DNA of 10,314 bases from positions 1 through 10,314 of the forward strand of contig JAFSBF010000121.1 of NCBI GenBank assembly GCA_017441965.1, given 5' to 3'. Positions 1 through 8,269 of this stretch are shown here, one piece after another. The stretch's first letter is position 1. Every line of letters begins with the position of its first letter. A program made the position numbers and the translations under genes. The stretch comes from Clostridia bacterium (GTDB lineage Bacteria; Bacillota; Clostridia; UMGS1883). Under the pieces are notes generated by a model. That model was given only the letters and a program-made list of their open reading frames with translations, ran no database searches and was not told the origin of the DNA.

Positions 1-21
1 TAAGACAAAGAAAATTCAAGA

Positions 22-62
22 ATAATACTGACGTATATTTGCAGAATTTTCTGTAGTATTAT
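22..62. repeat. AT-rich inverted repeat downstream of aroQ
   Basis: The 8-base arms at 22-29 and 55-62 are perfect inverted repeats. A second, competing pair lies at 10-17 and 44-51 (gaaaattc / gaattttc). Both are AT-rich and lie just beyond the aroQ stop, where the operon transcript would be expected to end. No clean GC-rich stem with a following T tract is visible on the minus strand, so this is at best a weak terminator or an RNA 3'-end structure. Confidence 0.3.
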
Positions 63-77
63 GCGAAATTTCCCTTT

Positions 78-524
78 TTAAACCATACGTAGTTCGACTC
101 TCCGATGACTAAGATAATCAAGGGCTTCTAAATAGCCGTCAAATCCCTTTCCGCAGATGGTTTTTTGGGCTATAAGCGATACATAGGAAAGCTTTCTGAA
201 ATCCTCTCTTTGCGAAATATCGGAAATATGCACTTCTACAGTTGGAATTGCTACGGCTTTGAGGGCATCAAGGATAGCAATACTCGTATGCGTATATGCG
301 GCAGGGTTTATTATTATACCGTCCGCATCATTATATGCCGCCTGAATTTTATCTACTATATCGCCCTCATGATTTGACTGAAAAAACTCTGTCTGTACCC
401 CAAGTGCCTCTGCACGTTTTTTTATCATCTCAACCAAATCACTGTAGGTAGACTTTCCGTAAATCCCGGGTTCCCTTATGCCGAGCATATTGAGATTAGG
501 TCCGTTTATAACAAGTATTTTCAT
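78..524 (-). CDS. aroQ: type II 3-dehydroquinate dehydratase
   Basis: This enzyme dehydrates 3-dehydroquinate to 3-dehydroshikimate, the third step of the shikimate pathway, in the cytoplasm. The 148-residue length is typical of the small type II (dodecameric, Schiff-base-independent) family. Family landmarks are all present: NGPNLNMLG at 7-15, the catalytic Arg17 and Tyr22 in the flexible lid region, FQSNHEG at 48-54, NPAAYTHTS at 73-81, and VEVHISD at 96-102 with the catalytic His99, followed by REDFR at 106-110. The ATG has a GGAGGG ribosome binding site at 529-534. It starts 12 nt after the aroE-aroK stop, making it the last gene of the aromatic operon. Identification is firm; type I AroD is excluded by length and motifs. 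Confidence 0.96.
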   Translation of the reverse strand: MKILVINGPNLNMLGIREPGIYGKSTYSDLVEMIKKRAEALGVQTEFFQSNHEGDIVDKIQAAYNDADGIIINPAAYTHTSIAILDALKAVAIPTVEVHISDISQREDFRKLSYVSLIAQKTICGKGFDGYLEALDYLSHRRVELRMV

Positions 525-536
525 AATTCCCTCCGA

Positions 537-1754
537 TTATTCGAGTATTTTTATTGCTTGTTGTGCCGTTTTCTGGTAAGTTTCAAGTGATTTTACCTCT
601 GTGTGTGCAAATTTTTTATAAAGCGGCGCCCTTTTTTCATATAATGCCTTCAGTGCCTCTGTTCCGCCTGCGCTAAGGGGTCTGTCCTTTGTATCAAGCC
701 GCCCGAGAGGTCTGTCAATATACAAAACGGTGCCGTTCTGATGCATAATATCATAATTTTCCATAACGGTAATTGCTCCGCCGCCCGTTGCTATTACGCA
801 TCCGCTTTTTTTGCAAAGCTCTGAGAGGACATCGCTCTCAATTTTGCGAAAATGTGCTTCTCCAAATCGTTCTATAAGCTCTTTAGGCGATGCACCCTTT
901 TTTGCAATTTCGTCATCACTGTCATAAAATGGCCTTTCAAGCAGGCGTGCCAATTCTTTTCCCACACTGGATTTTCCGCATCCCGGCATACCTATCAGAA
1001 TAATATTTTTTGTTTGTTTTTCAATTTTTCTTTTTATTTCTTCAATTTTAATATCGGGAACTTTTGTATCTGTAAAAAGCTCACACGCAGATTTTGCCTG
1101 CGCTACAAGCATACCAAGACCGTTTACGGCTTTTATTCCCATTTTTTCGGCATCAAGTATAAGCTTTGTTTTTGCAGGGTTATATATAACATCGAGCAGT
1201 GCCTCACACTTTTTAAAGTGTGTTATGTCTACAGCGCTTTCCCCTGTATTGGGGTACATTCCCACGGGGGTTGCATTTACAACGATTTGCGCATTGTAAA
1301 ATCGCGCCATATTACCTGAATTTATATCTTCCCTCGTAATAATGCTTATACTTTTTGCACCCATATCCTCACAAACACAGACAATAGTTTTTGCCGCACC
1401 GCCTTTTCCTATTACGGCAACATCTTTACCTGAAATTTCTGACTCTGCTTCCTTTATCATATAGCAAAAGCCATAGTAATCGGTATTATAGCCGCAAAGC
1501 TTTCCACCCTTATTTACTATAGTGTTTACTGCGCCGATTTTTTCTGCCTCGGGTGAAATCTCATCAAGATATTCCATTACGGCAGTTTTATATGGAATTG
1601 TCACATTAATACCGTCAAAATCTCTTTCTTCCAAAAAATCTTCAAGCTCATTCTCCAAAAGCTCCTTATACTCATACGAATAATCGGAAAGGGCATTATG
1701 AATTGGCTTTGAAAACGAATGGGAAAGCTTTTTTGCAATCAGAAAACATTTCAT
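537..1754 (-). CDS. aroE-aroK: bifunctional shikimate dehydrogenase / shikimate kinase fusion
   Basis: One 405-residue polypeptide carries two consecutive pathway steps: NADPH-dependent reduction of 3-dehydroshikimate, then ATP-dependent 3-phosphorylation of shikimate. Residues 1-235 are an AroE domain: substrate-binding SHSFS at 11-15, the NVTIPYK motif with catalytic Lys56, Asn77, Asp92 in YNTD, the dinucleotide loop GKGGAAK at 116-122, NATPVGMYP at 160-168 and GLGMLVAQA at 212-220. After a short charged linker (about 236-249), residues 250-405 are an AroK domain: Walker A GMPGCGKSS at 255-263, DSD at 278-280, Arg303, the triple glycine at 324-326, lid-region DRPL at 357-360, and KRAPLY at 374-379. 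Both active sites look complete and there is no internal stop or frame change, so this is a real fusion. A ribosome binding site (AGGA, 1764-1767) precedes the ATG, which lies 14 nt after the pheA stop. Confidence 0.95.
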   Translation of the reverse strand: MKCFLIAKKLSHSFSKPIHNALSDYSYEYKELLENELEDFLEERDFDGINVTIPYKTAVMEYLDEISPEAEKIGAVNTIVNKGGKLCGYNTDYYGFCYMIKEAESEISGKDVAVIGKGGAAKTIVCVCEDMGAKSISIITREDINSGNMARFYNAQIVVNATPVGMYPNTGESAVDITHFKKCEALLDVIYNPAKTKLILDAEKMGIKAVNGLGMLVAQAKSACELFTDTKVPDIKIEEIKRKIEKQTKNIILIGMPGCGKSSVGKELARLLERPFYDSDDEIAKKGASPKELIERFGEAHFRKIESDVLSELCKKSGCVIATGGGAITVMENYDIMHQNGTVLYIDRPLGRLDTKDRPLSAGGTEALKALYEKRAPLYKKFAHTEVKSLETYQKTAQQAIKILE

Positions 1755-1768
1755 TATAATCAGTCCTT

Positions 1769-2917
1769 TTACGCTTCTCTGTAGCTGCCAAGATATTTGA
1801 CGTTATTAGCACCCAGCGAATATTCAAGCTGGTCAATAACCGCAGGGAGCTTTTCCGAATAAATTGATACATCTATATCAAAATAGAACATAAATTCAAA
1901 ATCGCTTTCGGGAATGGGACGGCTTTCAAGCTTTATTATATTAATGCCGAGTGAATAAAAGTTTGCGATTACACTGTAAAGAGCACCTGCACGATGCGGT
2001 GTTTTTATAAGAAGACTTGTTCTGTCCGCCCCCGGATATATTTCAAGATTTTTTGAAAAGCAGATAAAGCGTGTATAGTTGTTTTTCGAATTTTGTATAT
2101 GCGGCTTTATTATTTCAAGATTATACTGCGATGCACATAGCTCAGAGGAAATTGCCGCAACAGTATTACTCTGTGCTTCTGCTACCATTTTTGCTGCAAT
2201 CGCAGTGTTTTCACACTCTGTAATCTTCACATCACGCCCTAAAGAAGAGAGGAAATCGCCCGACTGGCTGATTGCCTGCGGATGCGAGAAAATTTCCTTG
2301 ATATCCTCCATTTTTGTGCCCTGCTTCGCAAGAAGATTGTGGTCAATCTGCATCTTAGTGCTGCGGACAATACTGAATTTATGCTCACTCATAAGATTAT
2401 AAATCTGAGTTACACTGCCCGCACTGCTGTTTTCAAGCGGTACTACACCATAACTGCAAAGACCGCTTTCAACCGCCTGGAAAACAGACTCAAATGACTG
2501 ACAGTACATAATTGACGGCTTTTCAAAAATCTTCTGACATGCCGCAGAGGAATGTGCACCCTCTACACCCTGACACGCAACTATTGCCTTTTCAGGGAAA
2601 AGCTGAGGTGTGTTTTCCATTGCTTTTTTAATGGCATTGGAAAGCCCTGATGCAGGTGCAATCGCCCTGCTCTGATAATTACGGCTAAGCTCAAGAATGG
2701 AACTGTAAAGCCTTCTCGTATAATCGCCGAACTCCTCTCCTGCTTTTTCCTCTACCTTTTCAAGGAGCTTTCTCTCTCTTTCGGCATCGTATACATTCAT
2801 ACCGTTTTCTTTTTTATATGCGGCAACTTCCTTTGCCACATTCATTCTTTTGACGAAAAGCTCTACAAGCTCTTTATCAATATTATCAATTTCTTTTCTG
2901 CATTCCACAAGTTCCAT
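1769..2917 (-). CDS. pheA: bifunctional chorismate mutase / prephenate dehydratase (P-protein)
   Basis: It converts chorismate to prephenate and then phenylpyruvate, the committed route to phenylalanine. With the ATG at 2917 it has 382 residues. Residues 1-85 are an AroQ-class helical chorismate mutase with all the expected active-site residues (Arg7, Arg24, Lys35, Asp44, Arg47, Glu48, Ser78, Gln82). Residues about 110-290 are prephenate dehydratase, with QGVEGAHSS, PLENSSAGS at about 159-167, SHPQA at 210-214 and the catalytic Thr281-Arg282-Phe283. A C-terminal ACT domain carries GAL (310-312) and ESRP (330-333), the motifs tied to phenylalanine binding, so feedback inhibition by Phe is likely. 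A GTG at 2926 would extend the frame by three codons but directly abuts the AAGGAG ribosome binding site. The ATG eight bases downstream of that site is the better start. The mutase also supplies prephenate to TyrA, which has no mutase domain of its own. Confidence 0.96.
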   Translation of the reverse strand: MELVECRKEIDNIDKELVELFVKRMNVAKEVAAYKKENGMNVYDAERERKLLEKVEEKAGEEFGDYTRRLYSSILELSRNYQSRAIAPASGLSNAIKKAMENTPQLFPEKAIVACQGVEGAHSSAACQKIFEKPSIMYCQSFESVFQAVESGLCSYGVVPLENSSAGSVTQIYNLMSEHKFSIVRSTKMQIDHNLLAKQGTKMEDIKEIFSHPQAISQSGDFLSSLGRDVKITECENTAIAAKMVAEAQSNTVAAISSELCASQYNLEIIKPHIQNSKNNYTRFICFSKNLEIYPGADRTSLLIKTPHRAGALYSVIANFYSLGINIIKLESRPIPESDFEFMFYFDIDVSIYSEKLPAVIDQLEYSLGANNVKYLGSYREA

Positions 2918-2930
2918 ATCAAACACTCCT

Positions 2931-3998
2931 TCACAAAATTAAATCTGCTATTGCAATTGCCGCTGCCGCCTCAATACATACGGTGGCACGCTTTACTATA
3001 CATGGGTCGTGACGCCCTTTTATTTCAAGAATTGTTTCCTCTTTTCTTGAAAGAGATACACTTTGCTGTGGCTTTGAAATTGACGGCGTAGGTTTAAATG
3101 CCGCACGGAATATTATTGGCATTCCCGAGGAAATTCCCCCTAAAATTCCTCCGTGATTATTTGTCTTTGTCACAATCTGCCCGCCTTTTACGATAAAGGC
3201 ATCATTGTTCTCACTCCCGTAAAGAAGTGCGCTTTCAAAGCCGCGTCCAAACTCAATCCCTTTAACGGCAGGAATTGCAAATATAGCGGATGAAATTCTT
3301 CCCTCTATTCCGCCAAAAAGTGTATCGCCAAGACCGCTCTTTATTCCTACAACGGCACACTCTACAACTCCGCCGACACTGTCACCATCGGCACGTGCTT
3401 TTCTGATGTGCTCTTTCATAAGCTCTCCCTTGTTTTCGTTAATCACGGGAAAAGCTTTGTCACCCACAAAATCATCCTTCGTGACATTTACACCGTCAAA
3501 GGCATCATCCTTAATTTCCCCTACCGATGCAATGTGTGCACCGATATATATGCCCTTTTCTTCATATAACTGCATAAGAATTCCGCCGACAACACAAAAA
3601 AGTGCCGTAAGTCTGCCCGAAAACTGTCCTCCACCAGAAACATCACGTTCATCACCAAACTTTGCCCACGCCGCAAAGTCAGCGTGCCCAGGACGAGGCA
3701 CGTCACGCAGGTTTTCATAATCCTTTGAGCGTGTATTGGTATTTTCTATTATGGCGCAAACGGGGGCACCGCACGTTTTTCCATCCACTAAACCCGAAGC
3801 GAAAATGACCTTATCCGCCTCTTTTCTTGGTGTGGAAAATTCGTCATTTCCGGGTGCTCGTCTTGCCATAAATGCTGCAAGCTTTTCCTCATCCACCTTA
3901 AAGCCTGACGGCAGACCGTCAATTATAACACCCATTTTTTCTGAATGAGATTGTCCGAACATCGTTATTTTAATTTTATTACCGAATGAAAAGCTCAT
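2931..3998 (-). CDS. aroC: chorismate synthase
   Basis: It converts 5-enolpyruvylshikimate 3-phosphate to chorismate, the seventh and last common step, using reduced FMN as cofactor. The 355 residues cover the whole family length. Seen motifs are GQSHSEKMG at 15-23 (His18), RRAPG at 46-50 with STPRKEAD at 55-62, RPGHADF at 102-108 (His105), the GGGQFSGR loop at 122-129 (the variant reading FSGR rather than SSAR), GDSVGG at 205-210, NNHGGILGGISSG at 280-292 and GRHDPC at 328-333. The ATG overlaps the aroA stop as ATGA and has GGGAGG at 4008-4013. That arrangement predicts tight translational coupling to aroA, the preceding enzyme. No flavin reductase domain is fused to it, so reduced flavin must come from elsewhere. 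Confidence 0.96.
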   Translation of the reverse strand: MSFSFGNKIKITMFGQSHSEKMGVIIDGLPSGFKVDEEKLAAFMARRAPGNDEFSTPRKEADKVIFASGLVDGKTCGAPVCAIIENTNTRSKDYENLRDVPRPGHADFAAWAKFGDERDVSGGGQFSGRLTALFCVVGGILMQLYEEKGIYIGAHIASVGEIKDDAFDGVNVTKDDFVGDKAFPVINENKGELMKEHIRKARADGDSVGGVVECAVVGIKSGLGDTLFGGIEGRISSAIFAIPAVKGIEFGRGFESALLYGSENNDAFIVKGGQIVTKTNNHGGILGGISSGMPIIFRAAFKPTPSISKPQQSVSLSRKEETILEIKGRHDPCIVKRATVCIEAAAAIAIADLIL

Positions 3999-5263
3999 AT
4001 TACTTTTCCTCCCAGCATTTTAAATTGTTCATAAAAATCAGGATATGATTTTGATACCGCCTGCGCAATGTCAAGCTCTACATTTTCTGTGCAGAGAGTG
4101 GATGCAACTGCACTGCACATTGCAATGCGGTGGTCATTCGCACTTGTAACCTTTCCTCCGTGCAGAGAGGATTTTGTAATAATTATCGAATTTTCATCCG
4201 CCCTTATATCTGCACCAAGTGATAAAAGCATATCCACAGTTGTCTTAACACGGTCACTTTCTTTTTCACGCAGTCTCTCAATATTTCTTAGCACCGTTGT
4301 TCCCTCTGCGGCAGTTGCCGCAACCGAGATTATGGGCACAATGTCGGGTATGTCGGCACAATCCGCCTCTATTGCCCGAAGTGCCGATTTATATACTGTA
4401 ACACAATCTGCCTCTACAGTGATTTTTGCGCCCATTCTGCGCAGAATATCGATAATGACACTATCCCCCTGCAGAGTATCGGGTCGCAAATTGGTGCAGG
4501 ATATTTTTTCGCCTCTTCCTACTGCACCAAGGACAAGCCAGAATGCAGCATTTGAATAATCGCCCTCTATCTTTATTTCTCCCGGCGAGGTGTAGCAAGC
4601 ACCTTTTTCCACCGTATACCCGTCATCGGTCTTTTCTATAGACAGACCAAACTGTTTTTGAATATCTGTCGTTATATCTATGTATGGTGCACTTTTAAGA
4701 GCAGACGTCATTTTTACTCTTCCTCCGCCCATATTACCGAGTGCAAATAAAAGCCCCGTAATAAACTGGGAGCTTATATCCCCAGGAATTTCAAATACAT
4801 CTCCGCTAAGCTCACCGCTTATTTCCAATGGAAGAAATGTATCTGCAGGATGTTTTATTTTAATCCCGTTATTTTTCAGTGCAGAGAGCAGAGGGTTAAG
4901 AGGTCTTTGCCCAAGCCTTTCTGCACCGATAAATTTACAGCTTTTTCCGAGCGACGCCGCAAACGGAACCATAAACCGAAGTGTCGAGCCGCTCTCTTTG
5001 CAATCAAGAACACACTGTGTTTCGTCTTTTTTGTTTTTGTCTATGGGATATACCGTAACATACCCGTCACCATATTCAAACCTTGCACCAAGTGCCCGAA
5101 GGCACGAAATGGTCGCCTTTATATCCATAGAAAACGTATCACATATTATTTTTGTTTCTTTTTCACTTACTGCAGCGCAGATAAGCGCTCTGTGCATACA
5201 CGATTTTGACGGCGGCGCACTGACTGTTCCGTTTAAAACAGACGGTATAAGTGTAACCTTCAT
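3995..5263 (-). CDS. aroA: 3-phosphoshikimate 1-carboxyvinyltransferase (EPSP synthase)
   Basis: It transfers the enolpyruvyl group of phosphoenolpyruvate to shikimate 3-phosphate (sixth step). The 422-residue protein has both halves of the family fold. Conserved elements are APPSKS at 16-21 with Lys20 and Arg25, SGSTLR at 91-96, ERLGQRPL at 115-122, SSQF at 164-167 (Gln166), GDYSNAAF at 234-241, DIPDIVP at 304-310 (Asp307), REKESDR at 332-338 (Glu335, Arg338), NDHRIAM at 376-382 (Arg379) and Lys405 in SKSYPDF. Gly92 of the phosphoenolpyruvate/glyphosate loop is present, but sensitivity cannot be judged by eye. The start is five bases past the aroB stop, and the ribosome binding site GGAG lies within the end of aroB. 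The stop overlaps the aroC start by four bases. Confidence 0.96.
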   Translation of the reverse strand: MKVTLIPSVLNGTVSAPPSKSCMHRALICAAVSEKETKIICDTFSMDIKATISCLRALGARFEYGDGYVTVYPIDKNKKDETQCVLDCKESGSTLRFMVPFAASLGKSCKFIGAERLGQRPLNPLLSALKNNGIKIKHPADTFLPLEISGELSGDVFEIPGDISSQFITGLLFALGNMGGGRVKMTSALKSAPYIDITTDIQKQFGLSIEKTDDGYTVEKGACYTSPGEIKIEGDYSNAAFWLVLGAVGRGEKISCTNLRPDTLQGDSVIIDILRRMGAKITVEADCVTVYKSALRAIEADCADIPDIVPIISVAATAAEGTTVLRNIERLREKESDRVKTTVDMLLSLGADIRADENSIIITKSSLHGGKVTSANDHRIAMCSAVASTLCTENVELDIAQAVSKSYPDFYEQFKMLGGKVI

Positions 5264-5268
5264 ACCAT

Positions 5269-6321
5269 TTACTCCATTCCTTCTGTAAAAATATCAAGAA
5301 GCTCGTTCATACCTACCTTTATAACATCGCATTCCCCAAGTGAAAGCGGCACTACAAGGTTAATTGCATCTGCCTCCGCTTTTTTATCGGCACGTGCTCC
5401 CTCGGCAAGCTCTGTCGGTGAAAAATCACACGACTTAGGCAAAGAAAACTTTTCAAGCATCTTTAAAAGTATGTCGCAAGTGCCTTCCCTGCAAAGCCCC
5501 CTCTTTTCCCATGCCTTTGTTACAATATACATACCTATAGCAACACAGCGCCCGTGTGAAAGGGTGAACTCTGCCGCCTTTTCAATTGCATGCCCTGCCG
5601 TATGACCGAAGTTGAGAATTCGCCTTATTCCGCCCTCAAACTCATCCTCGCACACAATTTCACTTTTTATCTCAATACATCTTGATATAATTTCCTCAAT
5701 ATTCTTTTCTGTATTATCAAGAATTAACTCATCTATTCCCCTGCCACGTATCATTGCATATTTTATGACCTCAGCCATACCATCTGCAAAGAACTCAGCG
5801 GGTAGGGTCTGAAGCACATCAGGGTCAAACACTACCAATCGGGGCTGATAAAATGCACCCGCCAGATTTTTACCATATTCAAGGTCTATTGCCGTTTTAC
5901 CGCCAACTGAGGAATCCACAGCCGCCAAAAGCGAGGTCGGGATTTGAACAAAGTTTATTCCGCGCATATATGTTGCCGCACAAAAACCCGTTAAATCACC
6001 CGTCACTCCGCCACCTAAGGCAAAGAGGGTATCTTTTCTTGTCAAATGCGCTTTTGCCAGAAAATTAAGTATATCAATAAAGGTCTGTGCATTTTTTGAT
6101 GTTTCCCCTGCTTTAAAAACATACTCTGTAACAGAGAAGCCTTCTTTTAAAAGAGAGGCTTTCACCCTCTCCATATAAATTGGTGCAACATTACTGTCAC
6201 TGATAACACACGCCCTGCCGCAAAGACCTGTCTCCGCCGCAAAAGCACCTATATTATCTATAGCGCCCCGACTTATTAAAACATCATATTCACTTGATGC
6301 GTTAACTCTGATTTTTCTCAT
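5269..6321 (-). CDS. aroB: 3-dehydroquinate synthase
   Basis: It cyclises DAHP to 3-dehydroquinate (second step) using NAD and a divalent metal. With the ATG at 6321 it has 350 residues. Motifs are GGGVTGDLTGF at 103-113, IPTSLLAAVDSSVGGKT at 127-143, KNLAGAFYQP at 151-160, EVIKYA at 184-189, LNFGHTAGHAIE at 236-247 and SHGRCVAIGM at 255-264. The expected metal ligands are Glu184, His240 and His256. DKKA at 312-315 is also conserved. The ATG sits one base after the tyrA stop (TGATATG), which suggests termination-reinitiation coupling. An alternative TTG at 6330 would add three residues, overlaps the end of tyrA, and is better spaced from an AAGGA sequence, so the exact start is not settled. 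Function is firm. Confidence 0.95.
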   Translation of the reverse strand: MRKIRVNASSEYDVLISRGAIDNIGAFAAETGLCGRACVISDSNVAPIYMERVKASLLKEGFSVTEYVFKAGETSKNAQTFIDILNFLAKAHLTRKDTLFALGGGVTGDLTGFCAATYMRGINFVQIPTSLLAAVDSSVGGKTAIDLEYGKNLAGAFYQPRLVVFDPDVLQTLPAEFFADGMAEVIKYAMIRGRGIDELILDNTEKNIEEIISRCIEIKSEIVCEDEFEGGIRRILNFGHTAGHAIEKAAEFTLSHGRCVAIGMYIVTKAWEKRGLCREGTCDILLKMLEKFSLPKSCDFSPTELAEGARADKKAEADAINLVVPLSLGECDVIKVGMNELLDIFTEGME

Positions 6322-6322
6322 A

Positions 6323-7153
6323 TCAACCAATACTTTCCTTTATTATAGTTCCTTCGTCAAGAAGCTTCGTAAGTGTTTCTCTGTCATTTTCCTTTATAGC
6401 CTTACTGTATTTTGAAAGCTCCTCAATTATTGTGTCAATTTCAAAAGCGATATTCTCGCTGTTATCAAGGAAAAGTTCCGCCCACATAGCACTGTTAAGC
6501 CTTGCCACCCTTGTAAGGTCACGGTAGCTGCCCGCTGAAAAACCTTTATGAACACGTGCGTTGGGACTTTTTACATATGCATTTGATACAACGTGTGCAA
6601 GCTGTGATGTATATGCAATTATTCTGTCGTGCTCTGCGGCACTTGTTATTGTTACGCTTTTAAACCCTGCCTTTACAAGAAGCTCTTTAACCTCCTGCAG
6701 TATTTCAAGCTTTTCATTCTTGTCAGGGACTAAAATCATTGATGCTTTATCAAAAAGAGATGCACGTGAATACTTAAATCCCGAAAACTGTGTTCCTGCC
6801 ATCGGGTGTCCGCCTATAAAGCAAAAGCCGTTTTCTTTTGCAATTTTAAATCCACATTCGCAAACAGAGCGTTTCGTTCCTGCACAGTCAACAACAACAG
6901 TGTTTTTTCTGATGTATGGGGCAAATTTTTCAAGGAACTCTTTCGTTGCCTTTGGATAAAGTGCAACAAAGATATAGTCACACTCTTTTATGTTTTCTTC
7001 ATCCATAACACCATCAATTGCATCTACAAGCTTAGCACGCATAATGGTTGTATTATCAATGTCATATCCAAACACCTGTGTATCAGGCAGTTCACCAAAC
7101 GCCTTTGCCAGTGAGCCGCCTATAAGCCCCAGTCCCGCTACTGCTATTTTCAT
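6323..7153 (-). CDS. tyrA: prephenate dehydrogenase (TyrA family)
   Basis: It oxidatively decarboxylates prephenate to 4-hydroxyphenylpyruvate, the tyrosine branch. The 276 residues begin with a Rossmann fold, GLGLIGGS at 7-14, and Asp31 at the end of the second strand fits a preference for NAD over NADP. DCAGTKRSVCE at 89-99, GGHPMAG at 114-120, HDRIIAYTSQLAH at 175-187 and GFSAGSYRDLTRVA in the helical C-terminal half are typical of the family. There is no chorismate mutase domain and no C-terminal ACT domain, so prephenate must come from PheA in the same operon. Direct feedback control of this enzyme is not evident. An AAGGAG site overlaps the end of the DAHP synthase gene, nine bases before the ATG, and the gap is six bases. 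Arogenate as substrate cannot be excluded from sequence alone. Confidence 0.93.
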   Translation of the reverse strand: MKIAVAGLGLIGGSLAKAFGELPDTQVFGYDIDNTTIMRAKLVDAIDGVMDEENIKECDYIFVALYPKATKEFLEKFAPYIRKNTVVVDCAGTKRSVCECGFKIAKENGFCFIGGHPMAGTQFSGFKYSRASLFDKASMILVPDKNEKLEILQEVKELLVKAGFKSVTITSAAEHDRIIAYTSQLAHVVSNAYVKSPNARVHKGFSAGSYRDLTRVARLNSAMWAELFLDNSENIAFEIDTIIEELSKYSKAIKENDRETLTKLLDEGTIIKESIG

Positions 7154-7159
7154 TTCTGA

Positions 7160-8164
7160 TTACTCCTTTATCGCCTCAATAACTCTTTTTACCGCCTTCG
7201 CAGTATCGGCAAACTGCTCGGGTGTAAGTGACTGTGCACCGTCGCAAAGCGCACGCTGAGGATTATTATGCACCTCTATCATAAGACCGTCTGCACCTGC
7301 TGCCGCCGCACTGAGGGCAAGCGGCTTTACAAGCCTTGAAATACCGCAGGCGTGGCTTGGGTCAACAATAACGGGCAGATGTGAAAGCTCGTGAAGTGCA
7401 GGCACTGCAGAAATATCAAGCGTATTTCTTGTTGCCGTTTCGTACGTTCTTATACCTCTTTCGCAGAGGATTATGTTTTCATTACCCTCGCTCATAATAT
7501 ATTCGGCACTCATCAAAAGCTCTTTAAGAGTATTTGCAAGACCTCTTTTTATAAGGATAGGCTTTTTCGTTTTGCCAAGCTCTTTAAGCATTTCGAAGTT
7601 CTGCATATTTCTTGCGCCGACCTGAATAATATCAACATCCTCAAAAAGAGGAAGATGCTCTGCACTCATAATCTCCGTTACAATGGGAAGTCCTGTTTCC
7701 TTCTTTGCTTCCAAAAGAAGCTTAAGTCCGTCTGCACGAAGCCCCTGGAAATCATACGGTGATGTTCTCGGTTTAAATGCACCGCCCCTTAAAAAGTCTG
7801 CACCTGCTGCCTTTACCGCCTTTGCAACCTCTATTATCTGCTCCTCGCTTTCAATTGAGCAGGGGCCTGCAATTATACCAAAATGTCCGTCGCCCAGTTT
7901 CACACCACCCGCCTCAACGTAGCTGTTTTCGGGATGGAATTTTCTGTTGGCATTTTTGAAAGGCTCCGTAACACGTGTAACCTGAGAAACTATATCAAGA
8001 CCTTCTAAAAGCTCTGTATCAATTCTGCTCGTATCGCCGATAAGTCCGAGTACCGTCTGAAATTCACCCGTGGAAATGTGTACTCTGACATTTTGCCCCT
8101 CTATCCAGTTTACAAGGTTTTCAAACTGTTCCTTTGCCGCATTGTTATTAACTACTACTATCAT
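7160..8164 (-). CDS. aroF: 3-deoxy-7-phosphoheptulonate (DAHP) synthase with N-terminal regulatory domain
   Basis: It condenses phosphoenolpyruvate and erythrose 4-phosphate, the entry step of the pathway. The ATG at 8164 gives 334 residues. Residues 1 to about 75 resemble the ferredoxin-like domain of the Thermotoga-type enzyme, known in that family to mediate Phe/Tyr inhibition. The barrel follows: GPCSIES at 100-106, [12 protein letters not shown] at 126-137, [10 protein letters not shown] at 181-190, KRG at 206-208, CERGIRT at 234-240, VDPSH at 267-271 and IEVH at 296-299. Predicted metal ligands are Cys102, His271, Glu297 and Asp308. The open frame runs on to a TTG at 8236, but those 24 codons lie across the attenuator hairpin. 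AGGAG at 8176-8180 serves the ATG (11-base spacing). It is the first structural gene after the leader. The symbol could equally be aroG or aroH. Confidence 0.95.
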   Translation of the reverse strand: MIVVVNNNAAKEQFENLVNWIEGQNVRVHISTGEFQTVLGLIGDTSRIDTELLEGLDIVSQVTRVTEPFKNANRKFHPENSYVEAGGVKLGDGHFGIIAGPCSIESEEQIIEVAKAVKAAGADFLRGGAFKPRTSPYDFQGLRADGLKLLLEAKKETGLPIVTEIMSAEHLPLFEDVDIIQVGARNMQNFEMLKELGKTKKPILIKRGLANTLKELLMSAEYIMSEGNENIILCERGIRTYETATRNTLDISAVPALHELSHLPVIVDPSHACGISRLVKPLALSAAAAGADGLMIEVHNNPQRALCDGAQSLTPEQFADTAKAVKRVIEAIKE

Positions 8165-8187
8165 TTTTATGCACTCTCCTATTAGGC

Positions 8188-8226
8188 TAAAAAAATAGGT
8201 CCTGCAGTGATTGTCACTGCAGGACC
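8188..8226 (-). terminator. intrinsic terminator acting as attenuator before DAHP synthase
   Basis: On the minus strand a perfect 13-bp stem (8226-8214 with 8210-8198) closes a three-base loop. A run of seven T follows (8195-8189). It lies between the aromatic leader peptide and the first structural gene, only 24 bases upstream of the DAHP synthase ATG. A strong terminator in this position makes sense only as a conditional one. It is therefore read as the 3:4 hairpin of a transcription attenuator. Confidence 0.93.
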
Positions 8227-8269
8227 GAAAATTCAAACATTTTCTTACTTATTCGCAGCACAAATCACT
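8206..8269 (-). promoter_or_regulatory. candidate antiterminator pairing in the aro leader
   Basis: The bases at 8269-8263 (AGTGATT on the minus strand) are exactly complementary to 8212-8206, the loop plus the start of the terminator 3' arm. A small hairpin (8244-8239 with 8232-8227) can form in between. A second, wobble-rich option pairs 8260-8254 with 8221-8215 in the terminator 5' arm. Either would compete with the terminator. The segment 8269-8267 is also part of the upstream leader hairpin, so the structures are mutually exclusive, as attenuation requires. This is seen as complementarity only; folding energies were not computed. Confidence 0.5.

Noticed and set aside
2918..2926. GTG at 2926 as start of pheA
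   Set aside because: It directly abuts the AAGGAG ribosome binding site, leaving no spacing. The ATG at 2917 has an eight-base spacing and aligns with chorismate mutase N-termini.
8165..8236. Upstream extension of the DAHP synthase frame to a TTG at 8236 (24 extra codons)
   Set aside because: The extension runs through the terminator stem and T tract and has no ribosome binding site. The ATG at 8164 has AGGAG upstream and gives the normal family N-terminus.
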